A stretch of DNA of 64,000 nt from Bacteriovorax sp. PP10 (GTDB lineage Bacteria; Bdellovibrionota; Bacteriovoracia; Bacteriovoracales; Bacteriovoracaceae), in assembly GCF_035013165.1 (NCBI RefSeq), contig NZ_JAYGJQ010000003.1, positions 1 through 64,000 of the forward strand. The letters run 5' to 3'. Under the pieces are notes generated by a model. The model was given only the letters and a program-made list of their open reading frames with translations. It had not been told where the DNA came from and did not search any database. Below, piece after piece: positions 8,720 through 18,161 of the stretch. Positions within the stretch are counted from its first letter, which is position 1. Each line of letters begins with the position of its first letter. Made by a program: the position numbers and the translations under genes.

Positions 8720-10777
8720 ATGTCGAAATTAGATATCAATAAGTTCATGGATGATAACTATAGAGTTTCAGATTTCTCGCATTTACATTGGACAGGTACA
8801 TTTCAAGAGTACTTGGATCTGGTAACTGCGAATCCAAAAATTACTAGAAATGCATTCCAACGTGTACACGATATGATCATGTCATATGGTTCTACAAATT
8901 ACTCTGAATACAAAAAAGATGTTCTTAGATATCACTTCTTTGATGATCCAATTCAAAACGGAAAAGACGCTGTTTTTGGTATTGATGTTCACTTAATGAA
9001 GCTTGTTAACTTCTTTAAGTCAGCAGCAGCTGGATACGGAACAGAAAAACGCGTTCTACTATTGCACGGGCCAGTAGGATCAGCGAAATCTTCAATTTCT
9101 CGAATGATTAAAAAAGGTATTGAGCACTACTCACGCACTGATGCTGGAGCTCTTTATACATTTGAATGGTTTGATGAAACAGAATCTGAAATCTTAGGTG
9201 GAGCGAAAATCTTCCCATCACCTATGCATGAAGAGCCGCTAAAACTTCTTCCAGTTGAAGTAAGAAAGCAATTCTTAGATGAAATCAATAAAGGTAGAAA
9301 AGACGGACACAAAGTAAATATTAAAGCTGAAGTTTGTCCGGCAGATCGTTATATTCTTGGAGCTTATTTAAAGAAATATAATGGTGACTGGAAAAAAGTT
9401 TTAAATCACGTACGTGTTAAGCGTCTTCTGCTGTCGGAAAAAGACAGAATAGGGATTGGTACGTTCCAGCCAAAAGATGAGAAGAACCAGGATTCAACTG
9501 AATTAACTGGGGATATCAACTATAGAAAAATCGCTCAGTACGGATCGGATTCAGATCCACGTGCATTTAACTTCGACGGAGAGTTTAACATCGCTAACCG
9601 CGGTATCGTTGAATTTATCGAGATGTTAAAACTTGACGTTGCCTTCTTATATGACCTTTTAGGGGCATCTCAAGAGCAGTCAATTAAGCCAAAGAAATTC
9701 TCTCAAACTGATATTGATGAAGTTATTTTAGGCCATACAAACGAGCCGGAATTTAGAAAACTTCAATCGAATGAGTTCATGGAAGCTCTAAGAGATAGAA
9801 CTGTAAAGATCGACGTTCCGTACATCACGAGACTTGATCAGGAAGTAAAAATCTATCAAAAAGACTTCAACGCTGAAAAGATCCCTCATATCCATATTGC
9901 TCCTCATACAATTGAGATGGCAGCGACGTGGTCGATCCTTACACGCCTTGAAGAACCAAAGAAGTCTGACTTAACAAAACTTCAAAAACTTAAACTTTAT
10001 AACGGAAAAACTCTTCCTGGTTACAATGAAGACAACGTTAAAGAATTAAGAAAAGAAGCAATCAGAGAAGGTTTAGAAGGTATTTCTCCTCGTTATATCC
10101 AGGATAAACTTTCAAATGCTCTGGTAAAAAACGGACATGTTGGATGTCTTAACCCATTCATGGTTTTCAATGAACTTGAATCAGGACTTAAGCACCACGG
10201 TTTAATTAACTCTTCTGAGCAATTAGATCACTATAAAGAGATGCTAGCGATGGCACGTCAAGAGTATGAAGATACTGTTAAAAATGACGTACAAAAAGCG
10301 ATCTCTGTAGATGAGTCAGCTATTCAAACTCTTTGTGCAAACTATATCGACAACGTTAAAGCTTACACACAAAAAGAGAAAATCAGAAATAAGTACTCTA
10401 ATAAGTTAGAAGACGCTGATGAGAGATTCATGAGATCAATCGAAGAAAAAATCGATATCCCTGAGTCACGTAAAGATGATTTCAGAAGAGAAATCATGAA
10501 CTATATCGGAGCTCTTGCAATTGAAGGGAAAGTTTTCGATTACAAAATGAATGAACGCCTACACAGGGCCCTTGAACTGAAGCTTTTTGAAGACCAAAAA
10601 GACTCAATCAAGTTAACAACAATCATCTCTAAAGTTGTCGATAAAGAAACTCAAGAGAAGATCGATGTTGTTAAGTCTCGTCTGATCAAAAATCATGGAT
10701 ACTGTGAAATTTGTGCAACTGATGCATTGAATTTCGTAGCTTCGATTTTTGCTAAAGGCGACTCAGCTAAGTCATAG
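8720..10777 (+). CDS. prkA: PrkA-family serine protein kinase
   Basis: About 685 residues, the usual length of the PrkA/YeaG family: an AAA+-like N-terminal domain and a C-terminal kinase-like domain. The P-loop GPVGSAKSS lies near residue 117-125 after LLLH. In E. coli YeaG is induced by starvation and acts with YeaH; in Bacillus PrkA supports sporulation. I choose the ATG at 8720, preceded by GGGGGA; a TTG/ATG pair at 8705/8708 is in frame but has no ribosome site. It begins a three-gene operon with yeaH (25 bases later) and spoVR. Confidence 0.95.
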   Translation: MSKLDINKFMDDNYRVSDFSHLHWTGTFQEYLDLVTANPKITRNAFQRVHDMIMSYGSTNYSEYKKDVLRYHFFDDPIQNGKDAVFGIDVHLMKLVNFFKSAAAGYGTEKRVLLLHGPVGSAKSSISRMIKKGIEHYSRTDAGALYTFEWFDETESEILGGAKIFPSPMHEEPLKLLPVEVRKQFLDEINKGRKDGHKVNIKAEVCPADRYILGAYLKKYNGDWKKVLNHVRVKRLLLSEKDRIGIGTFQPKDEKNQDSTELTGDINYRKIAQYGSDSDPRAFNFDGEFNIANRGIVEFIEMLKLDVAFLYDLLGASQEQSIKPKKFSQTDIDEVILGHTNEPEFRKLQSNEFMEALRDRTVKIDVPYITRLDQEVKIYQKDFNAEKIPHIHIAPHTIEMAATWSILTRLEEPKKSDLTKLQKLKLYNGKTLPGYNEDNVKELRKEAIREGLEGISPRYIQDKLSNALVKNGHVGCLNPFMVFNELESGLKHHGLINSSEQLDHYKEMLAMARQEYEDTVKNDVQKAISVDESAIQTLCANYIDNVKAYTQKEKIRNKYSNKLEDADERFMRSIEEKIDIPESRKDDFRREIMNYIGALAIEGKVFDYKMNERLHRALELKLFEDQKDSIKLTTIISKVVDKETQEKIDVVKSRLIKNHGYCEICATDALNFVASIFAKGDSAKS

Positions 10778-10802
10778 GTTTAATTTTTTTAAGGGATAAT
10801 AG

Positions 10803-11918
10803 ATGGATCATCCAATAAAAAGAGACCATGCCAGATTTAGAAAAATTGTTAAGGGAAGAATCCGCGACAATTTAAGAAAATATGTTTCAAAAGGTGAAAT
10901 GCCGGCCCCGAAAGGGGACGGTACCTTTAAAATACCGATGCCTTCAATCGATACGCCGAGATTTAAATTCGGTGATAAGAATCAAGGCGGAATGGGACAA
11001 GGAAACGGCGAAGCTGGAGATCCAGTTGATGGACAAGAAGGTGAAGGGCCCGGAGATGGAAAAGAAGTCGGGAATCAAGCTGGTAATAAAGAGCTTGAAG
11101 TCGATTTATCTCTAGAAGAACTTGCTTCAATTCTCGGAGAAGAGCTGGCACTTCCAAAGATTGAACCGAAAGGGAAGAAGGCCATGCCTTCTGTAACGAA
11201 TAAGTACACGTCGATTGGGATGACAGGTCCAAACTCATTAAAACATTTTAAACGCACATACAGAGAAGCGATGAAGCGCCAGATGTCTTCTGGAACTTAT
11301 GACTTCAATGACCCTAAGGTTGTTCCAATCAAGCGCGATTTTAGATACCGTGCTTCGGATGCGAAAGTTGAATTTGAAAATTCAGCTGTCGTAATCTACA
11401 TGATGGACGTTTCTGGATCGATGGGTGACGAACAAAAAGAAATCGTTCGTACTGAATCTTTCTGGATCAACCTGTGGTTAAAAAGCCAGTATAAAGACAT
11501 TGAAGTGAGATACATCATTCACGATGCGACGGCAAAAGAAGTGGATCAAGAAACTTTTTTCAAGACGCGCGAGAGCGGTGGGACACTTATTTCAAGTGCT
11601 CTTAAGCTGTGCAAAGAAATCATCGACGCCGACTACGACCCGAGTGAATGGAACATCTACCCGTTCCACTTTTCAGATGGGGATAACTGGTCAGCTGACG
11701 ATACAAAACTATGTCTGGAAATTCTCGATACTCATCTTCTTCCTGCTTCGAACGTATTTTGTTACGGACAAGTAGAAAGTCGATATGGATCAGGACAATT
11801 TTATAAAGACCTTGCCGGAAGATATGGCGAGGACGATGAAAAAGTTATTTTATCGAAGATTAAAAACAAAGAAGCAATTCTTGATTCGATTAAAGATTTT
11901 CTAGGGAAAGGAAAATAA
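10803..11918 (+). CDS. yeaH: YeaH/YhbH family protein (DUF444, von Willebrand A-like)
   Basis: 371 residues. The N-terminus is basic, then a Gly/Glu/Asp-rich flexible linker (about 57-97), then a VWA-type domain whose metal-site motif DVSGSMG is at about 202-208. The family is almost always encoded between PrkA and SpoVR genes, as here. YeaH is thought to be the partner or substrate-binding arm of the PrkA kinase. The gap to spoVR is only three bases, so the genes are co-translated. Slightly shorter than E. coli YeaH (427 residues). Confidence 0.93.
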   Translation: MDHPIKRDHARFRKIVKGRIRDNLRKYVSKGEMPAPKGDGTFKIPMPSIDTPRFKFGDKNQGGMGQGNGEAGDPVDGQEGEGPGDGKEVGNQAGNKELEVDLSLEELASILGEELALPKIEPKGKKAMPSVTNKYTSIGMTGPNSLKHFKRTYREAMKRQMSSGTYDFNDPKVVPIKRDFRYRASDAKVEFENSAVVIYMMDVSGSMGDEQKEIVRTESFWINLWLKSQYKDIEVRYIIHDATAKEVDQETFFKTRESGGTLISSALKLCKEIIDADYDPSEWNIYPFHFSDGDNWSADDTKLCLEILDTHLLPASNVFCYGQVESRYGSGQFYKDLAGRYGEDDEKVILSKIKNKEAILDSIKDFLGKGK

Positions 11919-11921
11919 GTT

Positions 11922-13415
11922 ATGTCTAGAACGAAACCATTGGATGGAGAGTTACTACGAATCAGAGATGAAATCCACGGCTACGCTTTGGAGTTCGGTC
12001 TTGATTTTCACGAAGTTCGCTTCGAGGTATGTGACTACGACACGATTAATATCCTTGCTGCTCAAGGTGGATTCCCATCTCGTTACCCGCACTGGCGTTT
12101 CGGAATGGATTACGATCAACTTTCAAAAGGCTATGCTTATGGTCTGCAAAAGATTTATGAGATGGTTATTAACACGAATCCTTGTTATGCCTACCTTCTA
12201 AATGCCAACCACCTTGTTGACCAGAAAATCGTTATGGCCCACGTTTATGGCCACGCGGATTTCTTCAAAAACAATGCATGGTTTGCCAACACTGATAGAA
12301 ACATGATGGCCGTTATGGCCAACCACGGAACTAAAATCCGTCGTTACATGGAAAAATACGGACAAAATAGAGTCGAGGAATTCATCGACCGTGTGAACTC
12401 AATTGAAAACTTAATTGATGTTGGAACTCTTTTTGAGACAACGGAATCAAGAAGACAATCTGATGAGCGTATGAAAGTGGCAAGTGAAGAAATTGCCAAT
12501 CAAACTGATGACAGATCAAATGCGCTGAAGTCTTTTATGCGTGCTAAAGATAGAAATCAACAAGGCCCAGTAGCGCCGGTTGAAGAAGCACCAAATCTTC
12601 GCGATAAAAAAGTGGTTTCACCTCGCGATGTTATGTACTACATCCTGGATAATGCTCCTCTTGAAGAATGGGAATCAGATATTCTTGGAATCCTTCGAGA
12701 TGAAGCTTATTACTTCCTGCCTCAGCGTTTAACAAAAATTATGAACGAAGGTTGGGCAAGTTACTGGCACTCTCACATCATGACGACCAGAGCGCTTAAA
12801 GCATCTGAGATCATCGATTACGCCGATCACCACGCTGGTGTCATGGCGATGAGCAAACAAAACATCAACCCGTATAAAATCGGAATTGAGCTTTACAGAG
12901 ATATCGAATACCGCTGGAACACAGGTCGTTTTGGAAAAGAATATAACGAATGTGAAGACATGGCCGTTAAACACAGCTGGAATAAAGACTTAGGTCTTGG
13001 AAGACAAAAAATCTTCGACGTAAGAAAAACTCACAATGATGTAAGCTTCATTGATGAATTCTTCACACCGGAATTCTGTGAACGCCAACAGCTATTCACG
13101 TACAAGTTTAATCCACGCACGGGTCGCAATGAAATTGAAACTCGCGACTTCATGGATATTAAAAATAAACTTCTGACTCAACTTTCTAACTTTGGATCTC
13201 CCGTGATTGAAGTTGAAAGCGGGAACTTCCAGAACCGTGGAGAGTTACTTCTTCGCCACGTTCACCAGGGAGTTGACCTTGATTTTGGGTACGCTTCAGA
13301 TACACTGAGAAATCTTTTTGCATTATGGAAGAGACCAGTGAACATCACAAGCCGTCAGGAAGATCAAAACATCACATTAAGTTTTGATGGAAAAGAATTT
13401 AAACAAGTAAAATAA
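11922..13415 (+). CDS. spoVR: SpoVR family protein (YcgB-like)
   Basis: 497 residues, close to the 510 of E. coli YcgB. It contains conserved family segments such as HVYGHADFFKNN near 105 and MNEGWASYWHSHIM near 272, with His/Glu residues that resemble a metal site. The biochemical role is unknown; Bacillus SpoVR affects spore cortex formation and the E. coli homologue belongs to the starvation regulon with YeaG/YeaH. It is the third gene of the operon; the stop is nine bases from the end of the convergent gene at 13425, with no clear terminator between them. Confidence 0.95.
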   Translation: MSRTKPLDGELLRIRDEIHGYALEFGLDFHEVRFEVCDYDTINILAAQGGFPSRYPHWRFGMDYDQLSKGYAYGLQKIYEMVINTNPCYAYLLNANHLVDQKIVMAHVYGHADFFKNNAWFANTDRNMMAVMANHGTKIRRYMEKYGQNRVEEFIDRVNSIENLIDVGTLFETTESRRQSDERMKVASEEIANQTDDRSNALKSFMRAKDRNQQGPVAPVEEAPNLRDKKVVSPRDVMYYILDNAPLEEWESDILGILRDEAYYFLPQRLTKIMNEGWASYWHSHIMTTRALKASEIIDYADHHAGVMAMSKQNINPYKIGIELYRDIEYRWNTGRFGKEYNECEDMAVKHSWNKDLGLGRQKIFDVRKTHNDVSFIDEFFTPEFCERQQLFTYKFNPRTGRNEIETRDFMDIKNKLLTQLSNFGSPVIEVESGNFQNRGELLLRHVHQGVDLDFGYASDTLRNLFALWKRPVNITSRQEDQNITLSFDGKEFKQVK

Positions 13416-13424
13416 AAAGTGAGC

Positions 13425-14837
13425 TTATTGTGGCGTGACCTTAATGGTCTCGCCATCAAGCTCTTCGATATCGGCCTGGTCAATACTCTTAGCTTCAACC
13501 AACGGTTCAACAACTTTTCTCTCTTTTAAAGATTCAATCGTCATTGATTTATCACTATAAATGGGCTCATCACGCTTGATGGTTTTTCCTAAGTTTTCCC
13601 ACTGAATATACTGCAGAGAAACCCAGCAGCTCATTCCATCAAAAGACTTACATGATTTTTCAGCAGACTCTTCAACACGTCTCTTATCGTAGACTTTATC
13701 GTTTTCACCCAGAACTAAATTCACATAAGTGTCCATGATACTGACTTCGAAAGGTGGCTCGTTCTGAAAGGAAATTTTAAGCAAAGTTAATTCTCTTTGA
13801 GCTTCAATAAATCTTTTTTCACGAATTAAAAAAGCGATCTTAATGGCCTGTGTGTTTCTTGGATCAAGATTTTTATTAGAAATATTTGCCAGCATCATCA
13901 AACCGTCATTCCACTGGTTGAGCATCCACGCAAGTGGAATCGCGCGCTCAAGAGAGTTAGTTGAATCCTGCTTCTTTTGTAGTGCCAATCTAAAGTGACC
14001 AAAGGCCAGTTCATATTCTTTATTGGCAAGATTGATATTTCCTTTAATGTTCTCAGCGTTCGCCGAATCGACGTCATCAATGAAGGCCAGTGCTTTTTTA
14101 CTTTCACCAGAGCGCAGGTACATGAAGGCCACGATCTCACGTAGCTTTTTAGACTGGTAAGAAGACTCAGGTAAAATAGACAGAAGATTTAAAAGCTCTT
14201 TTTCTTTGTTGAAATAAAGTCCGGTTTTTAACCACAGGCGCGCCATCTCATCATCGCTAAGTGTGGCCTCAACGTCAGTCATTAAATTTTTCTTCAAGGC
14301 CTTGGCGTCGGCAGTTTTCAAAATAATCATTGAGTCCAGCCAGGCCTGATCGTTGCGAGAGAACTTAGAAGTATAAAACTGACAGGCACCTTTTTCACGC
14401 ATCATCGAAGCAACGTCGTTGACGGCCATGAAGTTAATCAGTCTTAAAAGACAGTTTTGAGTGTAGTAGTTATTGTTGTTAATTCTTTTGTCGTTAAGTT
14501 CAGCAAGGGATTTATCAAAGCGCCCATTGATGAAATAAATAATGGCCAGGTATCTTTTTTTAATCCCGGTCACGACACTTTCTCTTTCACTGATGCGATT
14601 TAAAAAGAACTCAGCGAGCTTTAAATCTCCACTGATAAGCTTAAATTTCGCCTTCTGCAGGTTAAAGAGATCCACCTGACGTTGGTTATGGTCTTTGGTA
14701 ATAGAAGACGCATAAGCGGCCTCAATAGACGTGTCTTCACTCTCGAGAATAATCTCTTTAAGTTCATCTTCATTGGATTGAGCAAACGCACTTCCAACGA
14801 AAACACTCAGGAATAAAAGAACACATATAACTTTCAT
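13425..14837 (-). CDS. Exported helical-repeat (TPR-like) protein, unknown function
   Basis: About 470 residues starting at the ATG 14837; an in-frame TTG at 14876 would put 13 residues before the signal peptide and is unlikely. The signal peptide (VICVLLFLSVFVGSAFAQS) ends near residue 20. The mature chain is a series of short amphipathic helices with Ala/Leu/Tyr spacing typical of TPR or Sel1-like scaffolds, for example around ELAFGHFRLALQKK. The C-terminus is acidic. A periplasmic assembly or scaffold role is possible but unproven. It is divergent from the exported protein at 14879 across a 41-base gap. Confidence 0.75.
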   Translation of the reverse strand: MKVICVLLFLSVFVGSAFAQSNEDELKEIILESEDTSIEAAYASSITKDHNQRQVDLFNLQKAKFKLISGDLKLAEFFLNRISERESVVTGIKKRYLAIIYFINGRFDKSLAELNDKRINNNNYYTQNCLLRLINFMAVNDVASMMREKGACQFYTSKFSRNDQAWLDSMIILKTADAKALKKNLMTDVEATLSDDEMARLWLKTGLYFNKEKELLNLLSILPESSYQSKKLREIVAFMYLRSGESKKALAFIDDVDSANAENIKGNINLANKEYELAFGHFRLALQKKQDSTNSLERAIPLAWMLNQWNDGLMMLANISNKNLDPRNTQAIKIAFLIREKRFIEAQRELTLLKISFQNEPPFEVSIMDTYVNLVLGENDKVYDKRRVEESAEKSCKSFDGMSCWVSLQYIQWENLGKTIKRDEPIYSDKSMTIESLKERKVVEPLVEAKSIDQADIEELDGETIKVTPQ

Positions 14838-14840
14838 GCT

Positions 14841-14867
14841 TAATATTTCGGGTCTTTGTCCCGATAA
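14841..14867 (+). promoter_or_regulatory. Sigma-28 (FliA)-like promoter
   Basis: TAATATTT (14841-14848), exactly 11 bases, then CCCGATAA (14860-14867). The FliA consensus is TAAAGTTT-N11-GCCGATAA, so the match is six of eight plus seven of eight with the right spacing. Transcription should begin about 14874, a few bases before the ATG at 14879. The same stretch contains the dyad TCGGG/CCCGA. Confidence 0.45.
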
Positions 14868-14878
14868 CTTAAACAAAT

Positions 14879-16555
14879 ATGAAAGCTCTAAAAATTATCG
14901 TTTTAACCGCACTTATGTTGCCTGCAGTTTTGCAGAGAGCGTATGCGCTTGCCCCAGTGGAAAGTCTGGTTTTAGGTAATTTTAGCGACGAGTATTCTGA
15001 AAACAAAACTGATCCGCTCAACTATGTTTACTCTCGCGACAAAAGCATTAAAAGTAGCACGAGTGAGTTCAAAAAAGAGCTGGCGATCTATCGTGGCTTC
15101 TATGAAGAAGGGAAAAATACGGCCAACTACTGCCGAGAAAATCATCCTCTTCAATACGCAACAGAATGGGAAAAAGTTCAGGTCAAGCGCTCGACCATGG
15201 GCCTGATTCAATACATCGGTCTCGATCTTATCTCGAGAGCACTTCCTCAATATGCTAAGGCCCTGGAGTACACTCGCGAAGAATACGTCAACATGGTTGA
15301 TGGGTTAGTAGGGAATTACTGCTCAACGAATTTATCGGTGATCAGTAAGCGTGAGCTTCTGAATAATTTTTATATCAAGTTCGATAAAGAAAATAGTTTC
15401 AAACTTCCAAGCGTTGAAGGCAATCCTTATTTCCCGGACAATTTAGAAAGTTATCTTCCAGCAAGAAAAGGCCTGGAGCATGAAATGCTCTACACAGTAA
15501 AACTTTTTCAATCACTATGCTCGTGGAGTGGAAGTCCGACCAATCCAGGACTCATGGTTCCGATCTTAAAAAATAGTGCACTGATGTCTTTTTTCGCCCG
15601 TCAAATGAGCAATAAAAGTATTGGATGGAAAGAAATCGACAATTCTTTATTTCTAAAAGAAGACAAACAAACCGCACAGGTCTGGTGTGATAATTTAATT
15701 TGTAGGAAAGTTTCGAGTGAGACTTTTATGAATAAATTTTTCTTTTCAGTCGGCGGAACTAACGTTAACGATGATATTAAACGCCTGTACTGTGAAGATT
15801 TCAGAAACAGCGATTTTAAACCTAAAGAGAGTGACCCACGCTTAGCAAAGATGATGAACAGCATGTCTTTTGATGAAGAAAACTTTATCAATTCTCAATT
15901 CATCGCTCTGATTACCGGAGTTCCTGATTTTTTTATCCGCGCTGAAACTTTTAATCAAGGCGCCGATATTTTCAGATCGAGTATCGACTACACATGGAAT
16001 AAATGGGCCAAGAATATGAGTGAAAATTTCACTCGCGATTTATTTTTTGAAGAGCCTTTAACTCTTGAGCAAGTGGATACAAATCAGTACTACGATTTCA
16101 GATCCGGGAAGTTAAAAATTGCTTTCGATGTAAATCTTGGAGAGTTTGACCGCATCAACCAACGCGCAGGAAAAGTAAAAGTTAATTTTAATATTCAAGT
16201 TCAAAATAGCTTTTTAAATTTCTATAGAAACTCGATGAAGGCCCTGACATTTAAAGACGTAGAAGAAAAAGTACGTTTGAAAAAACGCTTAAAAATGCAG
16301 CTCACAAAAGACGTCACAGCTGCTCGCGAAAAATTCATTATTCCTCCATGGAGAGGTGACTTAGAAGAACTGATTGCCAATGAAATCACTTCTCAGATTA
16401 TTGATACCCCTGAAAAATTTTTAGACTTTAGTGGCCCAGGGATGCGTCCAATTGAGGTTGAAATCAACTATGGACTCTTCGCACTGAAGTATATTAATCA
16501 CCAGTTAAACGTGAGAAAGGGTCGGGCAAATAGTGCATTAATACCTAAAAAGTAA
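14879..16555 (+). CDS. Large exported protein of unknown function
   Basis: 558 residues with a signal peptide ending around residue 24 (VLQRAYA-LAP). The mature part has about ten cysteines, which suggests periplasmic disulphides, and no membrane segment or repeat that I recognise. There is no Shine-Dalgarno sequence in front of the ATG, and a sigma-28-like promoter ends only 11 bases upstream, so the message may be nearly leaderless. If that promoter is real, the protein belongs to the flagellar/motility regulon. Function unknown; the two divergent exported proteins may work together (inference from position only). Confidence 0.75.
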   Translation: MKALKIIVLTALMLPAVLQRAYALAPVESLVLGNFSDEYSENKTDPLNYVYSRDKSIKSSTSEFKKELAIYRGFYEEGKNTANYCRENHPLQYATEWEKVQVKRSTMGLIQYIGLDLISRALPQYAKALEYTREEYVNMVDGLVGNYCSTNLSVISKRELLNNFYIKFDKENSFKLPSVEGNPYFPDNLESYLPARKGLEHEMLYTVKLFQSLCSWSGSPTNPGLMVPILKNSALMSFFARQMSNKSIGWKEIDNSLFLKEDKQTAQVWCDNLICRKVSSETFMNKFFFSVGGTNVNDDIKRLYCEDFRNSDFKPKESDPRLAKMMNSMSFDEENFINSQFIALITGVPDFFIRAETFNQGADIFRSSIDYTWNKWAKNMSENFTRDLFFEEPLTLEQVDTNQYYDFRSGKLKIAFDVNLGEFDRINQRAGKVKVNFNIQVQNSFLNFYRNSMKALTFKDVEEKVRLKKRLKMQLTKDVTAAREKFIIPPWRGDLEELIANEITSQIIDTPEKFLDFSGPGMRPIEVEINYGLFALKYINHQLNVRKGRANSALIPKK

Positions 16556-16573
16556 CCTTGGAAAGTATGGTTA

Positions 16574-16602
16574 ATGACAAGAACTCGGTATTAGTTTAAA
16601 AT
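16574..16602 (+). promoter_or_regulatory. Sigma-70-type promoter for rpoH
   Basis: ATGACA (16574-16579), 17 bases, TAAAAT (16597-16602); each hexamer is five of six to consensus. The -10 ends five bases before the ATG at 16608, so the predicted start falls on or beside the start codon. Confidence 0.5.
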
Positions 16603-16607
16603 CCTTC

Positions 16608-17573
16608 ATGGCCAAAAAAACACCTAAATCAACTGACAATCAAAAAGACGCATTAGCCGTTATGACGGCCAGTACTCCTATGAGTAATCAGCTGCAAATT
16701 GTTCAGAATATTTTAAGTCATAATCAATCCGACACACTTCCGTCGGCGACAGATCCGCTTACACAATACGTGCGAGAGATCAGCCGCTATAAACTCCTGA
16801 CTCTGGAAGAAGAAGAAACTCTTTTAAAAGAATTACAAGAGACAGGTGATATTGATGTCGCAAAAAAACTGGTTCTTGCCAATCTAAGACTGGTTGTAAA
16901 AATCGCGATTGAGTACAGATCAGCATGGCAAAACGTGATGGATCTGATTCAGGAAGGGAACATTGGTCTAATGAAGGCCGTTTCAAAATACGATGGAACC
17001 AAAGGCGCAAAACTTTCGTACTACGCCAGCTGGTGGATTCGTTCATACATTTTAAAATTTATTTTAGATAACTTCCGCCTGGTAAAAATCGGAACAACCA
17101 ACGAACAGAAAAAACTCTTCTTCAATTTAATGAAAGAAAAAGAGCGCCTGATTGGTCTGGGATTTAGTCCCGACAATAAAATGATTTCTGAGAGTCTTGG
17201 GGTTTCAGAAAAATCCGTGGCCGTGATGGATAAGAGACTTTCTCAAGGTGGTGGTGAACTATCCCTTGAAGCAAAGCTGGATGAAAATGGGCCGAGCCTG
17301 GCCGACATCCTGACAGATAAAGAAGAATTGTCTATGGATGAAAAACTTGGCGACCTTCAGGGCGTCGAGATCTTAAAAGAGCAATTGCAGAACTTTTTAG
17401 GTGGTCTAAAAGACCGAGATCGTGAGATTTTTGAAATGCGACTTCTTTCGGAGGTTCCTGCCTCACTTCAAACGATTGCCGACCAGTATGGCGTGTCGCG
17501 TGAAAGAATCCGTCAAATTGAAGAACGTCTCATTGGTAACTTAAAGGTTTACATGTCGGAGTTTATCCGCTAA
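16608..17573 (+). CDS. rpoH: RNA polymerase sigma-32 factor RpoH
   Basis: 321-residue alternative sigma factor of the heat-shock type. It has region 1.2/2 (DPLTQYVREI, ANLRLVVKIA, LIQEGNIGLMKAV, SYYASWWIRSYI), the RpoH-specific box QKKLFFNLMKE near residue 167, which separates it from RpoD, and region 4 with a helix-turn-helix (QTIADQYGVSRERIRQIEE). It would direct transcription of chaperone and protease genes. The first 45 residues are a non-conserved Ser/Gln-rich extension. No Shine-Dalgarno sequence is visible before the ATG, and the promoter at 16574-16602 implies a leaderless message. Confidence 0.93.
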   Translation: MAKKTPKSTDNQKDALAVMTASTPMSNQLQIVQNILSHNQSDTLPSATDPLTQYVREISRYKLLTLEEEETLLKELQETGDIDVAKKLVLANLRLVVKIAIEYRSAWQNVMDLIQEGNIGLMKAVSKYDGTKGAKLSYYASWWIRSYILKFILDNFRLVKIGTTNEQKKLFFNLMKEKERLIGLGFSPDNKMISESLGVSEKSVAVMDKRLSQGGGELSLEAKLDENGPSLADILTDKEELSMDEKLGDLQGVEILKEQLQNFLGGLKDRDREIFEMRLLSEVPASLQTIADQYGVSRERIRQIEERLIGNLKVYMSEFIR

Positions 17574-17613
17574 AACGTGGGAACTATTTAAAAAACACCT
17601 TTATTTTGGTTTG

Positions 17614-17638
17614 AGGGAAGTCCCTTAGACTCGAGTCT
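17614..17638 (+). promoter_or_regulatory. Structured rpsO leader, candidate S15 autoregulatory site
   Basis: Two symmetric elements stand directly before the rpsO ribosome site: AGGG-AAGT-CCCT (17614-17625) and the perfect 12-base palindrome AGACTCGAGTCT (17627-17638). The Shine-Dalgarno AAGGAG (17643-17648) starts five bases later. S15 is known to repress its own mRNA through leader structures that differ between bacteria; assignment here is by position and is inference. Confidence 0.35.
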
Positions 17639-17653
17639 TGGCAAGGAGAATTT

Positions 17654-17932
17654 ATGATTACTGTAGCAGAATCGAAAAAAATCACAGCAGAATTTGGAAA
17701 GGAATTTGGATCGTCTGAACGCGATTCAGGATGTACAGCAGTTCAAGTTGCACTTTTAACAACTAGAATTTCTAACCTTGCTCCTCACTTCGCTGCTAAC
17801 AAGCACGACTACTCTGGAAACCGTGGTCTTTTAAAGATGATTGGTCAAAGAAAAAAACTTCTAGCTTACATCGCTAGAACAGATGCTCCAAAGTACCAAG
17901 CTCTAATCAAAAAATTAGGTCTAAGAAAGTAA
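17654..17932 (+). CDS. rpsO: 30S ribosomal protein S15
   Basis: 92 residues, near the usual 89. The family segments RDSGCTAVQVALLTTRI and a C-terminal RKKLLAYIARTDAPKY are plain. S15 binds 16S rRNA helices h20-h22 early in 30S assembly. AAGGAG lies five bases before the ATG. It is followed by a strong terminator and then pnp, the conserved rpsO-pnp arrangement. Confidence 0.98.
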   Translation: MITVAESKKITAEFGKEFGSSERDSGCTAVQVALLTTRISNLAPHFAANKHDYSGNRGLLKMIGQRKKLLAYIARTDAPKYQALIKKLGLRK

Positions 17933-17942
17933 AAAACTTACC

Positions 17943-17971
17943 AAAAAGGGAACCTCAGAGGTTCCCTTTTT
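17943..17971 (+). terminator. Rho-independent terminator after rpsO
   Basis: GGGAACC pairs with GGTTCCC around TCAGA, extended by an A run before and a T run after the stem. It lies ten bases past the rpsO stop, so pnp probably also has its own promoter or receives read-through. Confidence 0.88.
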
Positions 17972-18036
17972 GTTTTAAAGCGCTAAACTGTTACTAGTGA
18001 AAAGACTTCGAATTTTGTGGGTGTAGGAATTTGAAG

Positions 18037-18080
18037 GATATTTGAAGTTAGTGTCCACCACACCACTGTCTTGAAATATC
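18037..18080 (+). promoter_or_regulatory. Stem-loop in the pnp leader
   Basis: GATATTTGAAG (18037-18047) pairs with CTTGAAATATC (18070-18080) with one mismatch, around a 22-base loop that contains a further AGTG/CACT pair. It lies about 80 bases before pnp. In E. coli a leader stem-loop is cut by RNase III and mediates PNPase autoregulation; this could be the local counterpart (inference). Confidence 0.4.
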
Positions 18081-18161
18081 TTTTAAAACCTGTCCATAAA
18101 AATCAAATGTTCTTTTCCATATAAACGGCACCAATGATGGTGTCCAAAAATGGAGATTCGA

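Noticed and set aside
10963-11257. Minus-strand open frames opposite yeaH.
   Set aside because: They mirror the coding bias of yeaH and show no motif or ribosome site.
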